This document shows positions 26,773 through 34,342 of a stretch of 56,883 nucleotides of DNA, piece after piece. This stretch comes from an uncultured Opitutia bacterium (GTDB lineage: Bacteria > Verrucomicrobiota > Verrucomicrobiia > Opitutales > Opitutaceae), in the NCBI GenBank assembly GCA_903825285.1, contig CAIJZY010000029.1, positions 1-56,883 on the forward strand, read 5' to 3'. The notes beneath the pieces are model-generated. The model made no database searches and was not told the DNA's origin. It saw only the letters and a list, made by a program, of their open reading frames with translations. A program made the position numbers and the translations under genes. The stretch's first letter is position 1. Each line of letters starts with the position of its first letter.

Positions 26773-28437
26773 ATGCTGAAGAAATTCCTGTCGAAGCTGC
26801 GCCAATCCATCGCGCCTTCGCGTCCCGCCCAGCCCGCGCCGTCCGCGGGCGCCAAGTCCCCTTCCCACGCCAAGCCGCACTCCACGCCGCGCCCATCCGA
26901 GCGCAGCGCGCAGCCGCGGTCCCACGGCGGTCATTCCAGCCACGCCGGATCCGGCGGCGGCCAGCACGGCTCGGCCGGCTCCCAGCCGCGCCGCGATGAC
27001 CGCGGCCCGCGCGCCGAGCGCGGACCCCGTTCCGACCATGGGGCTCGTTCCGACCATGGCCCGCGGTCCGACCACGGCCCGCGCGGCGGTGGCGGCGGAC
27101 TCCACTCCCGCTCCGGCCGCGGCGGCCCGCGCGGCGAGCGCGAGCGGCCGATGATCGACAAGACCTTCGACCACCCGCGCACGGCGGAGATCAAGCCGGC
27201 CACGCCGGTGGACATCCCGAAGATGGACACGGAGTTCACCAAGCTCGGCCTGTCCGACGCGCTGGCGTTTGCCGTGCAGGAGATGGGCTACGTGACGCCG
27301 ACGCCGATCCAGGCGCAGGCCATCCCGGTGGTGCTCAAGGGCGGCGACGTCATCGGCTCGGCGCAGACCGGGACGGGCAAGACCGCCGCGTTCGCCCTGC
27401 CGATCATCCAGCGCCTCGGCACGCACGGGAAGCTCCGCTGCCTGATCCTCGAGCCCACGCGCGAGCTCGCGCTGCAGGTCGAGGAGGCCTTCCAGAAATT
27501 CGCCAAGTTCACCGACCTCCGCGTCACGATCGTCTACGGCGGCGTGGGCTACGGCAAGCAGGTCGACGACCTTCGCCGCGGCATGGACATCCTCGCCGCG
27601 ACCCCGGGCCGGCTGCTCGACCACCTTGAGCAGGGCAACTGCTCGCTCAAGGACGTGGACATCCTCGTGCTCGACGAGGTGGACCGCATGCTCGACATGG
27701 GCTTCCTGCCCGACGTGAAGCGGATCGTGCAGAAGACGCCGGCCACGCGGCAGACCCTCTTCTTCACCGCCACGCTGCCCCCCGAGATCGCGTCGCTCGC
27801 CGCCTGGGCGCTGCGCGACCCGGTCAAGGTCGAGATCGGCCGCCAGCGCTCGCCGGCGGAGACCGTCTCCCACGCGTTCTACCCCGTGGTGGCCTCGCAG
27901 AAGTTCGACCTCCTGCAGCTCCTGCTGGAGCAGACCGACTTCAAGAGCGTGCTCATCTTCTCCCGCACCCGGATGGGCGCGGACCGCATCGCGCACCGCC
28001 TCCACGCCAAGGGCCACACCGTCGGCGTGATGCACTCCGACCGGAGCCAGCGCGAGCGCATCGAGGCGCTCGACGGCTTCAAGAGCGGCAAGTTCGAGGT
28101 GCTGGTCGCCACGGACATCGCCGCCCGCGGCCTCGACATCGCCGGCGTCTCCCACGTGGTGAACTACGACGTGCCGGAGAACCCCGAGGACTACGTCCAC
28201 CGCATCGGCCGCACCGGCCGCGCCCAGCACACGGGCGACGCCTTCACCCTCGTCACCGAGGACGACGTGCGCGACGCCCGCAGCATCGAGCGCTACATGG
28301 GCATCGGGGTCGAGCGGAAGAAGATCGAGGGCTTCCCCTACATCTACTCCGCGCTGTTTGACGAGAAGGCCCTGGCCGAGACGACGGCCGCGGCCGTCAA
28401 GCCCACGAGCCGGCTGCACCGCGGCATGCGGCGCTGA
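26773..28437 (+). CDS. DEAD-box RNA helicase (RhlE-like)
   Basis: 554 aa. The first 125 residues are disordered, Ser/Arg/Gly/His-rich, with repeats of a GPRSDH type, likely RNA-binding. The helicase core follows: Q motif TPIQAQAIP, motif I AQTGTGKT, PTRELALQ, TPGRLLDH, motif II as DEVD (near residue 299) in VLDEVDRMLDMGF, FTATLPP, LIFSRTRMGADRIA, TDIAARGLDIAG and HRIGRTGRA. The DEVD form replaces the usual DEAD. It probably remodels rRNA or mRNA structure. A gene of similar type is often cold-induced, but no regulatory signal is seen here. Confidence 0.94.
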   Translation: MLKKFLSKLRQSIAPSRPAQPAPSAGAKSPSHAKPHSTPRPSERSAQPRSHGGHSSHAGSGGGQHGSAGSQPRRDDRGPRAERGPRSDHGARSDHGPRSDHGPRGGGGGLHSRSGRGGPRGERERPMIDKTFDHPRTAEIKPATPVDIPKMDTEFTKLGLSDALAFAVQEMGYVTPTPIQAQAIPVVLKGGDVIGSAQTGTGKTAAFALPIIQRLGTHGKLRCLILEPTRELALQVEEAFQKFAKFTDLRVTIVYGGVGYGKQVDDLRRGMDILAATPGRLLDHLEQGNCSLKDVDILVLDEVDRMLDMGFLPDVKRIVQKTPATRQTLFFTATLPPEIASLAAWALRDPVKVEIGRQRSPAETVSHAFYPVVASQKFDLLQLLLEQTDFKSVLIFSRTRMGADRIAHRLHAKGHTVGVMHSDRSQRERIEALDGFKSGKFEVLVATDIAARGLDIAGVSHVVNYDVPENPEDYVHRIGRTGRAQHTGDAFTLVTEDDVRDARSIERYMGIGVERKKIEGFPYIYSALFDEKALAETTAAAVKPTSRLHRGMRR

Positions 28438-28503
28438 GGGCCGCGCGGGGGGGCGCCCCTTGACGCCCGGCGAGCGCCGGGCGTAGTGTCCGCGCCCTTC
28501 CCC

Positions 28504-29970
28504 ATGCCCTTCAAAATCACCTTCATCGGCGCCGGGTCCATCGGCTTCACGCGCCGCCTGCTGGCCGACCTCCTGGCCGTGCCGGAGTTCGCGGACGTCG
28601 AGTTCGCCTTCACCGACATCAACGCCCGGAACCTGGCGATGGTCACCGAGCTCTGCCGCCGCGACATCGCGGCCAACGGGCTCCGGACCCGCATCACGCC
28701 GACGACGAACCGCCGCGAGGCGCTGCGGGGGGCGAAGTACGTCTTCACCGTCGTGCGCATCGGCGGGCTGGAGGCGTTCGCGCACGACATCGAGATCCCG
28801 CTGAAGTACGGCGTGGACCAGTGCGTGGGCGACACGCTCTGCGCCGGCGGCATCATGTACGCGCAGCGCGGCATCGCGGCGCTGCTCGACTTCTGCCGCG
28901 ACATCCGCGAGGTCGCGGCGCCGGACTGCCTGCTGCTCAACTACGCGAACCCCATGGCCATGATGACCTGGGCCGTGAACCAGTACGGCGGCGTGCGCTG
29001 CGTGGGTCTCTGCCACGGCGTGCAGCACGGCCACTTCCAGATCGCGGAGACACTGGGGCTCAAGAAGTCGGAGGTCGACATCATCTGCGCCGGCATCAAC
29101 CACCAGACGTGGTACGTCTCCGTGAAGACCGGCGGCCGTGAGCGCACCCCGGAGCTGCTGGCGGCGTTCGAGCGCCACCCGGTCTACAAGCGCGAGGAGA
29201 AGGTGCGCATCGATATGCTGCGGCGCTTCGGCTACTACTCGACCGAGTCCAACGGCCACCTCAGCGAGTACGTGCCGTGGTACCGGAAGCGTCCCGACGA
29301 GATCAGGAAGTGGATCGACCTGAGCTCCTGGATCCTCGGCGAGACGGGCGGCTACCTGCGCGTCTGCACCGAGGGCCGGCACTGGTTCGAGGCCGAGTTC
29401 GGCCGGAAGAAGCGGCCCGAGACGCTGGAGTACACCCAGGCGAACCGCAGCGAGGAGCACGGCAGCCGCATCCTCGAGGCGATCGAGACCGGCCGCGTCT
29501 ACCGCGGTCACTTCAACCTCCCGAACCGCGGCACCATCACCAATCTCCCGTCCGACGCCATCATCGAGGCGCCCGGCTTCGTGGACCGGCACGGCATCAA
29601 CATGCCCCGGGTGGGCGACCTGCCCCTCGGCTGCGCGGCCGTGTGCAACGCCTCCATCAGCGTCCAGCGCCTCGGCGTCCAGGCCGCGGTCACCGGCGAC
29701 GACACTTTGCTGCGACAGGCCTTCCTCATGGACCCGCTGGTCGGCGCCGTCTGCAACCCGCCCGAGGTCTGGCAGATGGTGGACGAGATGCTGGTCGCGC
29801 AGGCCGAGTGGCTGCCGCAGTACCGGAAGGCCATCGCCGCCGCCAAGAAGCGTCTCGCCGCCGGCCCGCGCGTCCGCACCAAGGCCAACCGCGGCGCCGC
29901 CCGGGTCAAGACCCGCTCCCTCGCCGAGCTCAAGCGGCTGGAAAAGAAGAACCCGCGCGCCGGCCACTGA
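28504..29970 (+). CDS. Glycoside hydrolase family 4 (alpha-galactosidase/alpha-glucosidase type)
   Basis: 488 aa from ATG 28504. GH4 enzymes cleave glycosides by an NAD+- and Mn2+-dependent redox-elimination mechanism. N-terminal TFIGAGSIGFTRRLLADLL is the NAD-binding fold; GGLEAFAHDIEIPLKYG, VGDTLCAGGI, NYANPMAMMTWA and GLCHGVQHGHFQ follow, the Cys and His of the last being expected metal ligands, then AGINHQTW. The C-terminus has an odd basic, disordered extension (RTKANRGAARVKTRS then KKNPRAGH). It is probably a cytosolic disaccharide or glycoside hydrolase; the exact sugar is not predictable. Confidence 0.92.
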   Translation: MPFKITFIGAGSIGFTRRLLADLLAVPEFADVEFAFTDINARNLAMVTELCRRDIAANGLRTRITPTTNRREALRGAKYVFTVVRIGGLEAFAHDIEIPLKYGVDQCVGDTLCAGGIMYAQRGIAALLDFCRDIREVAAPDCLLLNYANPMAMMTWAVNQYGGVRCVGLCHGVQHGHFQIAETLGLKKSEVDIICAGINHQTWYVSVKTGGRERTPELLAAFERHPVYKREEKVRIDMLRRFGYYSTESNGHLSEYVPWYRKRPDEIRKWIDLSSWILGETGGYLRVCTEGRHWFEAEFGRKKRPETLEYTQANRSEEHGSRILEAIETGRVYRGHFNLPNRGTITNLPSDAIIEAPGFVDRHGINMPRVGDLPLGCAAVCNASISVQRLGVQAAVTGDDTLLRQAFLMDPLVGAVCNPPEVWQMVDEMLVAQAEWLPQYRKAIAAAKKRLAAGPRVRTKANRGAARVKTRSLAELKRLEKKNPRAGH

Positions 29971-30078
29971 GCCGCGTGCCGTTGCCTTCCGATGGCATCC
30001 GGAATGGCCGCCTGTTCTATATACCCAAAAGGCATTTAGGACCGGCGTGAAACGGGTCCAGATCTACGAGTGCCGGTG

Positions 30079-30255
30079 CGACGAAACGCGGCTGCGCGTG
30101 CGGCCGCCACGCTGGGCTTCACGGCCTCGGGCAACAATTTCGAGCGGGCGATCGCCGTGGCCGCCGGCGTGGGGCCGCTGGTCGAGGTGCCGGCGCTGAT
30201 CGCGCTGGTCAGCGTGGCCTTGGCTTGGAAACGGCGGCTCGCGGTGCCAGCGTGA
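30079..30255 (+). pseudogene. Remnant of ACR3-type arsenite permease (C-terminal fragment)
   Basis: The frame reads [19 protein letters not shown] followed by [25 protein letters not shown]. This is the end of ACR3 arsenite exporters (known pattern FTAAGNNFELAIAVA...GPLIEVPVLVGL), but about a dozen residues between the two halves are missing and nothing upstream resembles the rest. At 30047 an out-of-frame KRVQIY resembles the first residues of ArsD, which is too short to be firm. The fragment ends five bases before an ArsN-like acetyltransferase gene. I read it as the decayed remains of an ars operon. Confidence 0.7.
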
Positions 30256-30259
30256 GGGC

Positions 30260-30784
30260 ATGAGTGACGCCCCGGAACTGAGCCTAAGCGCCATGGCCGC
30301 CGCCGACTGGCCGGCGGTGGCGGCGATCTACCGCGAGGGCATCGCCACGGGCCACGCGACCTTCGCCGGTTCGCCGCCGGCGGACTACGCGGAATTTTCC
30401 GCGGGCAAGCGGATGGACTGCGCCGTCGTCGTCCGCGCGGACGGCACCGTGCTCGGCTGGGCCACGCTCTCCACGGTCTCCGACCGCTGCGTCTATGCCG
30501 GCGTGGCCGAGGTGAGCGTCTATGTGGCCGCGGCGGCGCGGGGCCGGCGCATGGGCGACCGCCTCCTCGGCGAACTGATCCGGCGTGCGGACGCGGCGGG
30601 GATCTGGACCCTGCAGGCGGGGATTTTTCCGGAGAACACCGCGAGCCTCGCGCTGCACGCCCGCCACGGCTTCCGCACTGTCGGCCGGCGCGAGCGCATC
30701 GGCCAGATGACCCACGGCCCCCAGGCCGGCGAGTGGCGCGACACGCTGCTGCTGGAGCGGCGCAGCCCGGTGGCCGGTCAGTAA
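30260..30784 (+). CDS. GNAT acetyltransferase, phosphinothricin/arsinothricin (PAT/ArsN) type
   Basis: 174 aa. SAMAAADWPAVAAIYREGIATGHATF at the N-terminus, VLGWATLSTVSDRCVYAGVAEVSVYV, the acetyl-CoA loop ARGRRMGDRLLGELIRRA, and IFPENTASLALHARHGFRTVGRRERI are the pattern of phosphinothricin N-acetyltransferases. Many such enzymes act on methionine sulfoximine or arsinothricin; ArsN1-type versions are common in ars operons. Here the preceding DNA is an ACR3 remnant, supporting an ArsN origin, though this gene itself is intact. Confidence 0.85.
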   Translation: MSDAPELSLSAMAAADWPAVAAIYREGIATGHATFAGSPPADYAEFSAGKRMDCAVVVRADGTVLGWATLSTVSDRCVYAGVAEVSVYVAAAARGRRMGDRLLGELIRRADAAGIWTLQAGIFPENTASLALHARHGFRTVGRRERIGQMTHGPQAGEWRDTLLLERRSPVAGQ

Positions 30785-30856
30785 CGCCATCCCGAGATCC
30801 AATTTACATTATCCGGCAGAGCATGGTTTCGCGCTTCCGCGATCGCTCCGGGCCTG

Positions 30857-31004
30857 TGATTCACCACGAAGGGCACGAAGCCCAAGCCCAGGTCTCCTTC
30901 GCGAACTTCGCGGTAATGTGGTTTGGATGAGATGGGTTCACCGCCATGGCAGCGATGCGCGCAGAGGCGGAGGCTTGGGCTTCGTGTGCTTCGTGGTAAT
31001 CATC
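30857..31004. repeat. Period-9 inverted-repeat element, CACGAAGGG type (site I)
   Basis: The 313-base gap 30785-31097 has no gene. Its main content is this element: a left arm (about 30857-30887) built on CACGAAGGG-like 9-bp units and running into CCCAAGCC, and a right arm (about 30972-31003) that is its near-perfect reverse complement over some 31 bases. Between them CTTCGCGAACTTCGCGGTAA is a further unit of the same flavour. It resembles the dispersed CACCACGAAGG repeats seen in many environmental bacterial genomes. Element boundaries are approximate. Confidence 0.7.
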
Positions 31005-31097
31005 AGATTGATCACACCGCCAAGCCTGCAAAGGGTGCATGGGAGCCGTAATTGAACGTTGCCTCGGGCGCGTTTTGCCCGTGGCGTGCGCGCTTCC

Positions 31098-31688
31098 ATG
31101 CAACTCGACATCCCGGCCGGGGACTTTGCCGGCTATATTTTCGACCTCGATGGCACGCTGATCAACACCATGCCCCTCCATTACCGGGCCTGGGACCTGG
31201 CCATGCGCGATGCCGGCCTGCCGCATGCGCTGGATGAGGACTATTTCTACAAGCTCGGGGGCATCCCCACGCGCCGCGTGGCGGAGATGTTCGGCGAGCA
31301 CTACGGGCTCAAGCTCGACCCGGACGCGGTGTTTCACACCAAGGAGGCCTATTTCTCGGCGATGCAGCAGGACGCGCGGCTGATCGAGCCGGTCGTCGCG
31401 ATCGCGCGGCAGAAGTTCGCGACCCACCCGCTGGCCATCGCGTCCGGCGGCCCGCGCAAGATCGTGCAGCGCTCGCTCGAGGTCACGGGCCTGGCGCCGC
31501 TGTTCCGCGTCGTGGTGACGGCGGACGACGTGACGCACGGCAAGCCGTCGCCGGACATGTTCCTGCTGGCGGCGCGGCTGATGGGCGTGGCGCCGGAGAC
31601 CTGCCTCGTGTTCGAGGACGCCGAGCCCGGCATCCAGGGCGCGCATGCCGCAGGCATGCAGGTCGTCCGCGTGCCGAGCCGGCTGTAG
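31098..31688 (+). CDS. HAD-family phosphatase/beta-phosphoglucomutase-like
   Basis: 196 aa from ATG 31098. HAD motif I is FDLDGTLINTMPLHYRAW, with a helical cap domain following; motif II lies in PLAIASGGPRKIV, motif III lysine in GKPSPDMFLLAA, and motif IV in CLVFEDAEPGIQGAHAAGM. The DxDGT motif and cap type place it with YqaB/beta-phosphoglucomutase-like enzymes acting on sugar phosphates in the cytoplasm. A second ATG at 31059 would add 13 residues that precede the usual N-terminus. It stands before hisC with 72 bases between. Confidence 0.88.
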   Translation: MQLDIPAGDFAGYIFDLDGTLINTMPLHYRAWDLAMRDAGLPHALDEDYFYKLGGIPTRRVAEMFGEHYGLKLDPDAVFHTKEAYFSAMQQDARLIEPVVAIARQKFATHPLAIASGGPRKIVQRSLEVTGLAPLFRVVVTADDVTHGKPSPDMFLLAARLMGVAPETCLVFEDAEPGIQGAHAAGMQVVRVPSRL

Positions 31689-31760
31689 CCGCCCGACACG
31701 CGACCGGGTGCGGCCAAATTCGGGTTTCTCCGCGGCGGGGAAATCTGCTTCCATGGTTGG

Positions 31761-32855
31761 ATGAAGTTCGAATCACTGGTCAATCCCGCGGTGCTCACGC
31801 AGCCGGTGTATGAGCCGGGCAAGCCGATCGAGGAGGTCGCGCGTGAGCTCGGACTCGACCCGGCGGGCATCATCAAGCTCGCCTCGAACGAGAATCCCTT
31901 CGGACCCTCGCCGCGCGCGCTGGCGGCGGCGCAGCAGGCCCTGGTGCACGGCGAGCTTTACCCCGACGGCGGCTGCTTCGCGCTGCGGCAGAAGCTGGCC
32001 GCGGCCCGCGGGCTCGGCGCCGACCAGTTCATCGTGGGCAACGGCTCCAACGAGATCATCGAGCTCCTCGGCCACGCGCTGCTCCGGCCGGGCGACGAGG
32101 TGGTGATGGGCGCGCCGGCGTTCGTGGTGTACAAGCTCGTGACGCTCGTCTTCGGCGCCAAGGCGGTCGAGGTGCCGCTGGTGAATCACCGGCACGACCT
32201 GGCGCGGCTGGCGGCGGCCATCACGCCGCGGACGCGGATGGTGTACGTCTGCTCCCCGAACAACCCGACGGGCACGGCCAACGCCGAGGCGGAGCTGCTG
32301 GCGTTCGCCCGCGCGCTGCCGGATCATGTCGTCGCCGTGTTCGACGAGGCCTATGCCGAGTACGTGGAGCCGGCGCCGGACCTGCGGCCGCTGATCCGCG
32401 AGGGGCGCAAGGTCGTGTGCCTGCGGACGTTTTCCAAGATCTACGGCCTCGCCTCGCTGCGCATCGGCTATGGCTACGCCGCGCCCGAGATCGTCGCGCT
32501 GCTCAACCGCGTCCGCCAGCCCTTCAACGTCAACGCCATCGCGCAGGCCGCGGCCATCGCGGCGCTCGACGACCGCGAGTTCGCCGCCAAGTGCGTCCAT
32601 GAGAACCGCGCGGGCCTCGGGCAGCTCGAGGCGGGTTTCAAGGCGCTGGGACGCGAGTATGTGCCCAGCGTGGCGAACTTCATCCTCGTCCACGTGGGGG
32701 ACGGGCTGCGGGTGTTCGAAGCCCTCCAGCGGCGCGGCGTGATCGTGCGGCCGGTGAAGTCGTACGGCATGCCCGAGTGGATTCGCGTCACCGTCGGCAC
32801 CCACGCCCAGAACGAGCGGCTCCTTGCCGAGCTGAAGACCGCGCTGGGGAAATGA
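31761..32855 (+). CDS. hisC: Histidinol-phosphate aminotransferase
   Basis: 364 aa, PLP-dependent fold type I enzyme that transaminates imidazole-acetol phosphate in histidine synthesis. It shows KLASNENPFGPSPRA at the N-terminus, VGNGSNEIIELL, YVCSPNNPTGTANA, FDEAYAEYV, and the Schiff-base Lys226 in TFSKIYGLASLRIGYGYA, followed by RPVKSYGMPEWIRVTVG at the C-terminus. Several bacteria use this enzyme also for aromatic amino acids. No other his genes are adjacent. It converges with the Sua5-type gene, with nine bases between the stops. Confidence 0.93.
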   Translation: MKFESLVNPAVLTQPVYEPGKPIEEVARELGLDPAGIIKLASNENPFGPSPRALAAAQQALVHGELYPDGGCFALRQKLAAARGLGADQFIVGNGSNEIIELLGHALLRPGDEVVMGAPAFVVYKLVTLVFGAKAVEVPLVNHRHDLARLAAAITPRTRMVYVCSPNNPTGTANAEAELLAFARALPDHVVAVFDEAYAEYVEPAPDLRPLIREGRKVVCLRTFSKIYGLASLRIGYGYAAPEIVALLNRVRQPFNVNAIAQAAAIAALDDREFAAKCVHENRAGLGQLEAGFKALGREYVPSVANFILVHVGDGLRVFEALQRRGVIVRPVKSYGMPEWIRVTVGTHAQNERLLAELKTALGK

Positions 32856-32864
32856 CGATCGCCC

Positions 32865-33848
32865 TCAGCGCGCCGCGGCGCGGCGCAGGCGGTCGTTGAT
32901 GGCGTCGGCCAGGCCGCCGCCGCGGGCCAGCTCGACATGGATGCGGCGGTAGCCGCGCGCGTCGAGCGTGCGCAGGACGTGGAACAGCCGCCGCGCCACG
33001 CCGTCGAGGCGGCCGCGGGCGTCGAGCCAGCAGATGTTTTTCCCGGCGACGCCAACGGGGCGGGCGAGGAAGACCCACGCCTCATCGGCCGGCCCGTGCG
33101 CGGCGGCCCGAGGTGCGAGCGACGTATGCAGGATGACCGGCGTCCGCGGGCTGTAGTGGCGCGCCAGCTGGCCGGGGGCGAGCTGCGCCCGCGGCGCGGC
33201 GCGGCGGCGGCCGGTGCGGACCTTGCAGCCGAGGGCGCGCTCCAGCTCGGCCCGCGTGATGGCGCCCGGGCGGAGCAGGCGCGGCGCGCGCGGGTTGCGG
33301 ACGTCCACGATCGTGGACTCCAGCCCGATGCGGCAGGGCCCGCCGTCGAGGATGTGGCGGATTTTCCGGCCGAGTCCCGCGTGGACGTGCTCGGCGGTGG
33401 TCGGGCTCACGTACCCGAAGGGATTGGCGCTCGGCGCCGCGAGGGGCACGCCCGCGAGCCGGAGCAGGCGGCGGAACAGCCGGTGGCTGGGCATGCGCAC
33501 CGCGACGCTGGGCAGCCCGGCCGACACCACCGCGGGCACCGCCGGCTGCTTCGGGAGGATGAGCGTCAGCGGTCCCGGCCAGAACTTCCGCGCGAGCCGC
33601 CGGGCCGCGTCGTTGGGCACGGCGACCTCCGCCAGCTGCGCGAGCGCATGGATGTGGACGATGAGCGGATCCCGGCTAGGGCGGCCCTTGGCGGCGTAGA
33701 TTTTCCGGCAGGCCGCGGCGTCGAGCGCGTTGGCGGCGAGGCCGTAGACCGTCTCCGTGGGCACCGCGACGAGTTCGCCCGCCCGCAGCCGCCGCGCGAG
33801 CAGCGCGAGGTTGCGCGGACTACCGCGAAGGATGCGGGCGGTGGGCAT
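32865..33848 (-). CDS. L-threonylcarbamoyladenylate synthase (Sua5/YrdC)
   Basis: 327 aa from ATG 33848. It makes threonylcarbamoyl-AMP for the t6A modification of ANN-decoding tRNAs. The YrdC domain (about residues 1-195) has AGELVAVPTETVYGLAANAL, KGRPSRDPLIVH, SVAVRMPSHRLFRRLL, PSANPFGYVSPTTAEHV and GLESTIVDV. A C-terminal Sua5 extension (about 215-327) makes it the long form. A longer frame continues upstream through a repeat element, but the first 46 residues there are repeat-encoded, so I start at MPTARILRG. Confidence 0.93.
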   Translation of the reverse strand: MPTARILRGSPRNLALLARRLRAGELVAVPTETVYGLAANALDAAACRKIYAAKGRPSRDPLIVHIHALAQLAEVAVPNDAARRLARKFWPGPLTLILPKQPAVPAVVSAGLPSVAVRMPSHRLFRRLLRLAGVPLAAPSANPFGYVSPTTAEHVHAGLGRKIRHILDGGPCRIGLESTIVDVRNPRAPRLLRPGAITRAELERALGCKVRTGRRRAAPRAQLAPGQLARHYSPRTPVILHTSLAPRAAAHGPADEAWVFLARPVGVAGKNICWLDARGRLDGVARRLFHVLRTLDARGYRRIHVELARGGGLADAINDRLRRAAAR

Positions 33849-33860
33849 GGGAGGACGAGA

Positions 33861-33956
33861 GTTGAAAGTTGAAGGTGGAAAGTTGAAAGCCCGGAAATTG
33901 ATGGGCCCACGGCACAGGTCTGACCACCCCTTCAACTTCAACCGATTACTTTCAAC
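33861..33956. repeat. Period-7 inverted-repeat element, GTTGAAA family (site E)
   Basis: Upstream of the Sua5-type gene, the left arm has four units (33861-33888: GTTGAAA, GTTGAAG, GTGGAAA, GTTGAAA). The right arm is degenerate (about 33930-33956: CTTCAAC, an overlapping TTCAAC, TTTCAAC). The span is about 96 bases. It lies where the Sua5 gene's promoter or 5' leader would be, between its start and the rpsR terminator. Confidence 0.68.
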
Positions 33957-33986
33957 TGCCCGGCCCGCGGCCGGGCATCCAGGCAC

Positions 33987-34016
33987 AAAAAAGGCCGGAG
34001 CGCAGGGCTCCGGCCG
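33987..34016 (-). terminator. Rho-independent terminator of rpsR
   Basis: Read on the minus strand, GGCCGGAG pairs perfectly with CTCCGGCC around a 7-base loop (stem 33993-34000 with 34008-34015) and is followed by six T residues (A run at 33987-33992). It lies 27 bases past the rpsR stop. Confidence 0.92.
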
Positions 34017-34042
34017 AAAGGGTGGGGAGAGGATTGCCGCCG

Positions 34043-34237
34043 TTATTGGGCGAGCAGCATGTTGCGCGAATGCTTGATCGTCTTCGTGATCGCGCGCTGG
34101 TGCTTGGCCGTCAGGTGCGTGTACTTGCGGGGCAGGATCTTGCCCGTGTCAGTGACGTAATTCTTCATGACCACGGGGGTCGTGAACGGGATTTCCGCGG
34201 GCGTAGGAGTCTGCTGCTTCTGTTCGGTGGTGCTCAT
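34043..34237 (-). CDS. rpsR: 30S ribosomal protein S18
   Basis: 64 aa. The conserved core YVTDTGKILPRKYTHLTAKHQRAITKTIKHSRNMLLA is the S18 signature, binding 16S rRNA in the small-subunit platform next to S6. The first 22 residues are a variable, polar, lineage-specific tail. The upstream sequence is pyrimidine-rich (CTCCCTTTC), with no obvious Shine-Dalgarno. No rpsF, ssb or rplI is adjacent, so the gene is isolated from its frequent operon partners and ends at its own strong terminator. Confidence 0.95.
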   Translation of the reverse strand: MSTTEQKQQTPTPAEIPFTTPVVMKNYVTDTGKILPRKYTHLTAKHQRAITKTIKHSRNMLLAQ

Positions 34238-34342
34238 GTCTGAAAGGGAGGGGTGACAGTGATTTCGCCCCCGGGCTTGTCAACCTGTGATTTTTGCGGC
34301 GGCCGGACACCCCATGGCCCGGACCGCGGCGAAATGCCCAAC

